A stretch of DNA of 64,000 nt from Mesorhizobium escarrei (lineage in GTDB: Bacteria; Pseudomonadota; Alphaproteobacteria; Rhizobiales; Rhizobiaceae). The notes beneath the pieces are model-generated. The model was not told where the DNA came from. It saw only the letters and a list, made by a program, of their open reading frames with translations, and did not search any database. Made by a program: the position numbers and the translations under genes. Shown here piece after piece: positions 58,014 to 64,000 of this stretch (positions are counted from its first letter, which is position 1; every line of letters begins with the position of its first letter). The stretch spans positions 132,354 through 196,353 of the forward strand of contig NZ_CAKXZT010000116.1 in NCBI RefSeq assembly GCF_935825525.1, given 5' to 3'.

Positions 58014-59291
58014 TTATCCACCTCCGCACGTTCTGGGAGATGAGGGGGCCGCAGATTGTTCCGGTTCGCCAATGGCCGATGATGGTGTGATCGACCAACC
58101 GATTAAGTTGACGGCGCGCTCGATTGTCGCTTCGGTTTGAGCACGGGTGGGTGAAGCGGCGATGACATATCCCAGACAATCTCGGTAATCGCCTTTCCTG
58201 ACGATCAGCGTCTTGGGTTTAACATACAATTTGACCTCGGCGATACCTGGCACTTCAGCCGCCCGACTGTAGCCATCGATCCAATCGAGGATGCCATCGC
58301 GATCAGGAACTAGATACCGCGCGGCCGCAGTCTGCGAATGCCTTCTGCGCAAATCCCATTCGTCGCCGATGACAAGCTTGATGTGCTCAGAAACGAGATC
58401 GACACCGTAAGCCGCTTGAACCAGTTGAGGACCGGGCGTGCCAGAAAGACGCGGATTGACTTCAATGACGACCGGGCCACGCTTCGTCCACCGGAATCCA
58501 ATGTTCGTTGGTCCCCAGCCAAGACCGAGAGCTTGCAAACAGCTCAGCGAAACATCGGCCACACGCTTCTGCTCGTCTTCGGTCAGCGGGGCCGGATAGG
58601 TGGACTCACGATAGACGAAATACGGCGGGGGGCCGAAGTCGCCGGTGCTTATTCCAATGACCTCATCTCCCATTAAATCGACCCAATGATAGGGGCCTTG
58701 CGCGAATTCTTCGACCAGTATCCTCGGCGAAGACCGCCAAACGTGCTTCCCCCCCAACAGATGGGTTGTGTGTTCGGCTAACTCACCGACGTCCCGGCAC
58801 AATCGAACACCGCAGCTGCCTGCGCCCACGGCCGGCTTAAGAATTACCGGCATCCCGATTTCCGCAGCAGAGTTTTGTACGTCCCTCGCGTTCTCTGCGA
58901 TGCGGTAATTAGGTATGGGAACGCCGGCCTCCGCAAGGATCTGACGTTGAATAAATTTGTCGCAACATCGTTCAATCGATGTGGGGTTCGGTCCCGGTAG
59001 TTCGAAATATCGGCTGAGTTTGCTAATTGTCGGGTAGAACGCCTCCAGGGATGACGTAATGCCAGCAATGTCATAAGTCGCACCTACACGGGAACATTCA
59101 CGGATCAGCGCATCGAGGTTGTCTGTAGGCACACGGACTACCTCGCAGGTTTCCGCCGCAAGATAGTTGTACTGCGCAGGATCGGCTGACAAGGTAATTG
59201 GATGAAGACCAAGACGCTTGGCCGCTTGGATGAAGAGGATGCCATTACCCGTTGGATCGTCTTCGACCAGAATGAGTGCTCTCGTTGCCAT
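58014..59291 (-). CDS. ATP-grasp domain protein, probable carboxylate-amine ligase
   Basis: This 425-residue protein has the full ATP-grasp layout: an N-terminal Rossmann-like part (ALILVEDDPTGNGILFIQ), a central segment QRQILAEAGVPIPNYRI then PVILKPAVGAGSCGVRL for the ATP phosphates, RILVEEFAQGPYHWVDLMG, and FRWTKRGPVVIEVNPRLSGT with the Mg2+-binding Glu and Asn. It resembles biotin-carboxylase-like ligases that couple a carboxylate to an amine, such as L-amino-acid and carnosine-type ligases. AAGGA lies about 11 bases before the ATG. It is encoded opposite to and 940 bases away from the third CocE hydrolase. A ligase beside amide/ester hydrolases and a peptide-type importer suggests one pathway handling an amide-linked compound, but no substrate is evident. 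Confidence 0.8.
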   Translation of the reverse strand: MATRALILVEDDPTGNGILFIQAAKRLGLHPITLSADPAQYNYLAAETCEVVRVPTDNLDALIRECSRVGATYDIAGITSSLEAFYPTISKLSRYFELPGPNPTSIERCCDKFIQRQILAEAGVPIPNYRIAENARDVQNSAAEIGMPVILKPAVGAGSCGVRLCRDVGELAEHTTHLLGGKHVWRSSPRILVEEFAQGPYHWVDLMGDEVIGISTGDFGPPPYFVYRESTYPAPLTEDEQKRVADVSLSCLQALGLGWGPTNIGFRWTKRGPVVIEVNPRLSGTPGPQLVQAAYGVDLVSEHIKLVIGDEWDLRRRHSQTAAARYLVPDRDGILDWIDGYSRAAEVPGIAEVKLYVKPKTLIVRKGDYRDCLGYVIAASPTRAQTEATIERAVNLIGWSITPSSAIGEPEQSAAPSSPRTCGGG

Positions 59292-59654
59292 TAACTTCTA
59301 TTCCTTCGTTGTATCCTTCAGAAGCTTTTCAGCCGCGCCTGACCTCAGACTGTGTGGTGAATAACATTGTCAGCGATGTACGGTCGCAAAGAGTCTGTGA
59401 AGTTGTTTCAAGGATCTGTCACAATATTGTGGTTACCGGCACTATGCCGGAGCGTCTCGACCAGGATGGCAATTTTCAAAGAACGCTAGTGGATTGATTG
59501 AGGCAAAGGAGTCCGGCGGGATTCCATCCTGAAGCGTTGGCACGCGAGGCTGCCGGGGCTGCGCACAGGTACCGGCATCGACGGTACGGCATCGGACCAG
59601 GACGCGGCTTGAGGAAATCGTTTTGGCGCGAAGTTCGCCCCAGAAGCCACCCAC
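59292..59654. other. Upstream region of the ATP-grasp gene and insertion-sequence debris
   Basis: The first 150 bases are AT-richer and probably hold the minus-strand promoter. From about 59500 on the sequence looks like the altered N-terminal part of the IS630-type gene that follows, but I cannot match it confidently. Confidence 0.35.
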
Positions 59655-60030
59655 GATGACCGTCCATTTCGTGCTAACATCGTGCTCCTGGCTCCACGCC
59701 GTCGAGGGCTTCTCCGCCAAACTCACGCGCCGGCCATGTCTGGCACGTGCGGATCATCCTGCTGACTGGATGGCCTGGGCATCGTGGCGATCATGGCGGC
59801 GACCGCCAAACCCAAAGCTTGTGTAAGCAGCCCAAGGTCCGCGCCCGGCCGCCGGCCAGACACGCCTGAACACGGCGTCATCCTCCGTCATCGATCATCA
59901 GGCCGCCATCAACCGCTTCATCGCGGAGCACTAGGGGCCGAGTCTCTTCATCTGGAAGCCGATTTCGACGAAATCATCGCCGCCGTAAGGCGCGGGCACC
60001 AAACGTTGGAATCAATCCACCAGCTGTTCC
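59655..60030 (+). pseudogene. IS630-family transposase remnant (C-terminal part)
   Basis: Plus-strand frames give TVHFVLTSCSWLHAVEGFSA then KLTRR, later DHQAAINRFIAEH and PDFDEIIAAVRRGHQTLESI in altered frames. This is the C-terminus of an IS630 transposase of the rhizobial type (usual forms TSASWLNAVEGFFAKLTRRR, AAINRFIAEHN and KIIAAVRRGHQVLDSIH). Frame changes and a stop inside IAEH show loss of function. The N-terminal catalytic part is not recognisable. Confidence 0.75.
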
Positions 60031-60235
60031 TGCGGGGTGTACGGTCGGGTCGCTGGTTGCGTGCGTCTCCTGTCCTCGACAGCGCCAATGGCACGCGGTC
60101 GGACGAAACGGTGGCATTGACGGTCCGGTGCTTTCGCGCCTGTGCGTCCCCCCATGGCATGACCTTGGATGGCCTCGGGGCAGAGGAGCACAGTCGTGCC
60201 TATAGTTCTCGTGACTGGCGCGGATGAGGCTGATT
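60031..60235. other. Short undefined stretch
   Basis: No recognisable gene is present between the IS630 remnant and the DUF6499-like remnant. Confidence 0.3.
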
Positions 60236-60480
60236 GACTCGATGAAAGATCATACGACTACACCGCTGGTCTGATGTCGCGCGAGTGGGCCTGGGAGTTC
60301 TTACGCCGCAATCCAGCATTCCAGCGTGACGTGACCGCTGCAAGCCAGCAGACCAATACTTTGTCCTACCGGCGACCTGTCACGCTGGGTGTCCTGTTTC
60401 GCGGAGTCTTATGGGCGAAATTCGGTGGTCTCCGCTCTGGTGCGTGGTCGGCGACAGCGGGCTAGGGTTGTGCAGGAAGG
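60236..60480 (+). pseudogene. Remnant of a DUF6499-type small regulator gene
   Basis: The plus strand encodes LMSREWAWEFLRRNPAFQRD then VTAASQQTNTLSYRRPVTLG, similar to the start of the short regulatory-type proteins (DUF6499, often with DUF2285) that are common on rhizobial plasmids and near conjugative elements. The normal N-terminal Tyr-Asp-Tyr segment is missing, and the sequence ends in unrelated codons after GVLFRGVLW. I rate this as a broken copy. Confidence 0.5.
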
Positions 60481-60591
60481 GCCGATTCCTCAGAATTCGC
60501 AGAGGGTACCAATTCGCCACCTCCTAAGGCGCACCGGCGAGCTCAGTCTCCTGCCGGGCGTTCTGAGTGTCTCCGCACAGTGGCCGACGTC
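60481..60591 (+). repeat. Dispersed repeat, copy 2
   Basis: This copy contains TAAGGCGCACCGGC, GAGCTCAGTCTCCTGCCGGG and TGAGTGTCT in the same order as copy 1 at 9721-9826, with a GATTC and CAGAA start in both. It follows the DUF6499-like remnant. Origin is unknown, probably the edge of a lost insertion sequence. Confidence 0.6.
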
Positions 60592-60714
60592 GGGTTCAAC
60601 CGAATTTCAGTCGGTGGTAGCTCGTGGCTACAGCGCAAATTGGAAACTGGAACATAAGGAACATAATCAAGAGTCAGATCGAATCCTTGAGCCGCCTGGC
60701 CCGAGCAGCCGGCG

Positions 60715-60990
60715 TCGAATTCCATAGACCTTCATGCCGCCTTCGGCATTCTTTGCCCGGTAGATCGCGCGCAGCGCCGGCACGACCGGCTTGCGTTCCT
60801 TACACGACACGAACTTCGGGGAAGATGCACGATGCAGGCGGACCACGTCTGAGGGAAGGCGGCGTTGATCGCCTCGGGGAAGCCGCCGTCGTCTTCGTAG
60901 AAAGGCTCGTAAGCCAATGACGAAACCGGCCTCGTGCGGAGAATCCCTGATAGTCCCCGTAAATGATGCGGCGCACGCCTTCGGGAAATG
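60715..60990 (-). pseudogene. Internal fragment of a second IS256-family transposase
   Basis: The minus strand reads GFPEAINAAFPQTWSACIVH, and after a frame change FVSCKERKPVVPALRAIYRA then KNAEGGMKV. This is the middle of an IS256-type (mutator) transposase of another subgroup from the intact one next to it (usual form GFPEAINAVFPQ, CIVHL-RNS, K-RK-VVAALK-IY-A). The remaining parts of the gene are absent. Confidence 0.75.
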
Positions 60991-61140
60991 CGAAGAAACG
61001 TCACAACATGACCAGTTGCGCCGCTCAGCGATCGCCGGATCACGTTGGCCCCAGTAGCCAGCGTCGAAGGCGATCGTGTCCCTGGGAGTGGTGTAGCTGA
61101 CGGCTTGGTCGCCGCGCTCTCCGGCATGGGGCCGAGCTGA

Positions 61141-62340
61141 TCAGCGTGCCACGGCTGGCAGGCTGATGAGAGGATCATCGCTCATTTGGCTGATGGTTTC
61201 CAGCGTCATGTATCTGGCGCGCTGCACGGCCCATTCGTCGTTCTGTTCGAGCAGGATCGCGCCAACCAGGCGGACGATGGCGTCATCATTTGGGAAGATG
61301 CCGATGACCTCGGTGCGCCGCTTGATCTCGCCGTTGAGGCGCTCGATCGGGTTGGTCGAGTGCAGCTTGGCGCGGTGCTCCTTGGGGAAAGTCATGTAGG
61401 CAAGCACGTCGGGCTCGGCGTCGTCCATGATTGTCGCCAGCTTCGGCACCTTCGGCCGGATCTGGTCGGCGACGGCGCGCCATTGCGTGCTTGCGGCCTC
61501 GGGCGTTTCCTGGGCGAAGGCGGTGGCGATGAAAGCGGAGACGACGCGGCGCCCGCTCTTGCCAGCATGGGCCAGCACGTTCCTCATGAAGTGGACGCGG
61601 CACCTCTGCCATGTCGCGCACAGCACCTTGGTGACGGCCGCCTTGATGCCTTCATGGGCATCAGAGACGACGAGCTTGACGCCGCGCAGGCCGCGGCGGG
61701 TCAGCTTGCGCAGGAACTCCGTCCAGATCGGCTCGGCCTCAGACGTGCCGACCTCCATCCCCAGCACCTCGCGCCGGCCGTCCGCGTTGACGCCGACAGC
61801 GATGATGACGGCGACCGAGACGATGCGGCCGCCGCGACGCACCTTCAGGTAGGTGGCGTCGATCCACAGATATGGCCAGTCGCCCTCGATCGGCCGGTCG
61901 AGGAAGGCCTTCACCTTGCCGTCGATCTCCTCGCACAACCGGCTGACCTGGCTCTTGGAGACGCCGCTCATGCCCATGGCCTTGACCAGGTCGTCGACCG
62001 AGCGGGTCGAGATACCCTGGACGTAGGCCTCCTGGATGACGGCGGTCAGCGCCTTCTCGGCCATGCGGCGCGGTTCTATGAAACCGGGGAAATAGGAGCC
62101 CTTCCTGAGCTTGGGGATGCGCAGCTCGACGGTGCCGGCGCGCGTCTCCCAGTCGCGCTCGCGATAGCCGTTGCGCTGGGCCGTACGCAACGGGTTCTTC
62201 TCGCCATAGGCGGCGCCGGTGGCGGCGCCAACCTCCAGCTCCATCAGCCGCTCGGCGGCAAAGCCAATCATCTCGCGCAAGAGATCGGAATCCGGAGTCT
62301 TCTCCACGAGCGCGCGCAGGTTCATCATGTCGTCGGTCAT
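61141..62340 (-). CDS. tnp: IS256-family transposase, intact
   Basis: This uninterrupted 399-residue mutator-type transposase has [20 protein letters not shown] at the N-terminus and [21 protein letters not shown] DNA-binding sequence. [15 protein letters not shown] carries the first catalytic Asp, [17 protein letters not shown] the second, and [20 protein letters not shown] the Glu. The family histidine-rich stretch [14 protein letters not shown] is present. It is the only complete transposase gene in the window and so the likeliest still-active element. Terminal inverted repeats could not be identified by eye. Confidence 0.92.
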   Translation of the reverse strand: MTDDMMNLRALVEKTPDSDLLREMIGFAAERLMELEVGAATGAAYGEKNPLRTAQRNGYRERDWETRAGTVELRIPKLRKGSYFPGFIEPRRMAEKALTAVIQEAYVQGISTRSVDDLVKAMGMSGVSKSQVSRLCEEIDGKVKAFLDRPIEGDWPYLWIDATYLKVRRGGRIVSVAVIIAVGVNADGRREVLGMEVGTSEAEPIWTEFLRKLTRRGLRGVKLVVSDAHEGIKAAVTKVLCATWQRCRVHFMRNVLAHAGKSGRRVVSAFIATAFAQETPEAASTQWRAVADQIRPKVPKLATIMDDAEPDVLAYMTFPKEHRAKLHSTNPIERLNGEIKRRTEVIGIFPNDDAIVRLVGAILLEQNDEWAVQRARYMTLETISQMSDDPLISLPAVAR

Positions 62341-62909
62341 CGATGGTTCCTTCGAATCAGGTTGGTGTCAGCAACCCGACCTTACCGACGAACTGTCGAT
62401 GACCACCGCAAAGCCGCTCGCTCGCTTGTATGGGCTAATCTTTGTCAAGGTGATCTTTCAGTCGTTCCGTCTCCTTGTTCGGCTGTGGCGCCCCATTTGT
62501 TCCTGCTTTGGCTCAGGGGTTCATTGGGGGCGCCGCGCGCAGTGACGGTCAAGGGTGGGCCTTTGGCCGCGAAGCGACTTGCCCTTGATGGTCACGAGCA
62601 CGGCGGCAGCGTTACATTGAGCCGGCAGGTGCCTGTTCGTAGAGGTCTATAACTTGCAAACCGAGGGGAGCTCGCCATCCGGCGCCGTAAACGCGCCGCA
62701 AGCTTGTATGCGGTTGATCCTCGCGGATCAAAAACCATGATGCAGCCATACGCATCGGCGGCGAAGCTCCGGGCGGTGGGCCCATTCTACAGCGCGGCGT
62801 CGTAAGCCATGTGAGCGACCGGGATCACCACCACCTCGGATCGTTATCGGCAGACGCTATTGCAGCTGCCAAACTTCAATGCTCGTCCTGTCGAACGCTC
62901 CTCCATGCT
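62341..62909. other. Region between the IS256 and IS110 genes
   Basis: The part next to 62340 should be the outer end of the IS256; the part next to 62909 the right-hand non-coding end of the IS110. I saw no other gene. A frame opposite the IS256 gene that runs into this region is an artefact of its high GC. Confidence 0.4.
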
Positions 62910-64000
62910 TTATACCGGACGCAGGGCTACTCCCGTCGGGATCTCGCCGGTCGTGACAAGTCGCCAGAAGGCAATCAGTAGCTTGCGCGCCAAAGCTACT
63001 GATTGTCTTGCGCGTACCGCCACGGCCATCGGCCGTTCTCGCGCAAAACCAGTGCGCCAGCGCGCTGTCCTTTTGGAATTGGAGGAACCGCCAAGCCAGT
63101 AGGATCATGCCGTAGCGGACGCGAGCGTTGCCGGCCCGCGCAAGACCTTTCTCGCGCCTGCGTTGGCCGCTCTCATCCGGCGCCCCGGTAAGTCCGGCAT
63201 AGCGGGCGACGGCTCTCCGATCACGCAGGCCGCGTGAGAGAATCTCATTCACCAGCATGTCCGCAGTCTCGATACCGACACCGATGATCCGCGCAAGAAG
63301 GCGAACCATCGCGAGCGGACCCTTCTCCGTGTCCGGAACCACCGAGAGCTGCCGCAACCGCTCCTGTTCGATCTCGTGGATTTGTTCACGCAGCAGGTGA
63401 AGCCGTCCGAGATTACGGCGCAACTCGGCTCGGCTTCGTTCCGGTAGGGGCATACCTTCCGCCGTATGCAGAGCCTCCAGTTTCTCGGCAGCTTTGCGCA
63501 GATTGGGTTTGAAGGCGCGAATGCCGAAGCGAGCGAGGATTGCCTTGATGCGGTTGACGATCCGTGTACGTTCGCGGACGAGATTGTCTCGTTCACGGTT
63601 CGGACGGCGGGCCTCCTCCTCATTGATGGTTGGGATGGCTGCCATGCTGCAGTGGCGCTTCTCCCCCCGCAGCCAGCCAAGAAAGGCGCGCATCAGCAGT
63701 TCGGTATCGAGGCGATCGGTCTTGGCACGCCGATGTTCACGGGAAACCGCGACGCTCGATGGATGTATGACATAAGCTTCGACAGCGCGCGCCTGGAGCC
63801 AGCGCGCCAACCAAAAGCCGTCGCGTCCAGCCTCATAGGCGACAACGATGCGCCGGACTTCACGCCCGGCTTGGATGGCTTCGCTGCGCCAGCGGCGCAA
63901 CAGCCTGAACACCGAATCCGGGTCGGCATCGAGCTTCTTGAGAGGGTTACGTTCAAAGCCAGGGACCGTCGCAGCAATGTAAGCGCGTAGGTCACCCCAC
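62910..64000 (-). pseudogene. IS110-family transposase, frameshifted near the C-terminus and cut by the window edge
   Basis: The minus-strand frame is open from the window edge (reading WGDLRAYIAATVPGFERNPL) down to about 62990. IVVAYEAGRDGFWLARWL and AKTDRLDTELLMRAFLG are the RuvC-like DEDD part; AVARYAGLTGAPDESGQRR with REKGLARAGNARVRYGMI is the C-terminal domain with the catalytic Ser region. Near 62990 one extra base shifts the frame. The expected ending VALARKLLIAFWRLV then TTGEIPTGVALRPV is present in the next frame, with its stop at 62910-62912. The N-terminus lies outside the window. Loss of the last 35 residues may or may not inactivate it. Confidence 0.85.

Noticed and set aside
61186..62652. 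Long plus-strand open frame of 488 codons opposite the IS256 transposase
   Set aside because: It is the antisense of a GC-rich transposase gene; its translation has no domain and is rich in His, Arg and Asp, typical of a shadow frame.
1..64000. CRISPR arrays, tRNA or rRNA genes, replication origin genes
   Set aside because: No regularly spaced repeats, no recognisable tRNA cloverleaf or rRNA core sequence, and no repABC or similar genes were seen.

Overview
The window reads as an accessory replicon segment (symbiosis plasmid or genomic island) of an alphaproteobacterial rhizobium in the Mesorhizobium/Sinorhizobium/Rhizobium range. The evidence is moderately high GC, EhuB-type solute receptors, rhizobial families of IS66, IS3, IS481, IS21, IS256, IS110 and IS630, and a very high load of broken genes. 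I found no rRNA, tRNA, CRISPR or replication genes. All family calls come from reading the sequence and were not confirmed by a database search.

Layout. (1) 0.4-3.6 kb, minus: an ectoine/hydroxyectoine-type ABC importer, ehuBCDA. (2) 3.6-10.9 kb: a decayed zone with a truncated, frameshifted MmgE/PrpD copy, fossils of amino-acid ABC transporters, one intact FAD oxidoreductase and several broken insertion sequences. (3) 10.9-17.6 kb, minus: a five-gene catabolic block: aldehyde dehydrogenase (doeC-like), class III aminotransferase (doeD-like), GlxA-type regulator, M24 ectoine hydrolase (doeA) and M20 deacylase (doeB2-like). (4) 18.2-21.3 kb, plus: malyl-CoA lyase and malate-CoA ligase (mcl-mtkA-mtkB). 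(5) 22.1-28.6 kb, plus: a second M24 doeA-like hydrolase, a dimethylglycine/sarcosine dehydrogenase-type flavoprotein and aspartate ammonia-lyase. (6) 29.2-31 kb: IS66 debris and a purF pseudogene. (7) 31.3-37.8 kb: an M20 peptidase and class V aminotransferase, divergent from an Lrp/AsnC regulator, then two MmgE/PrpD genes. (8) 38-41.4 kb: a frameshifted IS66 and small genes. (9) 41.4-59.3 kb: three divergent CocE/NonD hydrolases, an alpha/beta hydrolase, a complete Dpp-type importer, a duplicated solute receptor with a decayed permease, and an ATP-grasp ligase. (10) 57.1-64 kb: an insertion-sequence graveyard ending in an intact IS256 transposase and an IS110 gene that runs off the window.

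How it may work together. The window appears to hold a whole ectoine-to-fumarate route in separate pieces: uptake (EhuBCDA), ring opening (DoeA), deacetylation (M20), transamination (DoeD-like), oxidation to aspartate (DoeC-like) and deamination to fumarate (AspA). Fumarate-derived malate could then be activated and cleaved by MtkAB/Mcl to acetyl-CoA and glyoxylate. The regulator embedded in the block is a GlxA/AraC type, not the EnuR or DoeX types known for ectoine genes. The second and less understood set is the peptide-type importer with three CocE hydrolases and an ATP-grasp enzyme. I consider it the best candidate for an undescribed uptake-and-hydrolysis system for an amide- or ester-containing compound, but its substrate cannot be read from sequence.
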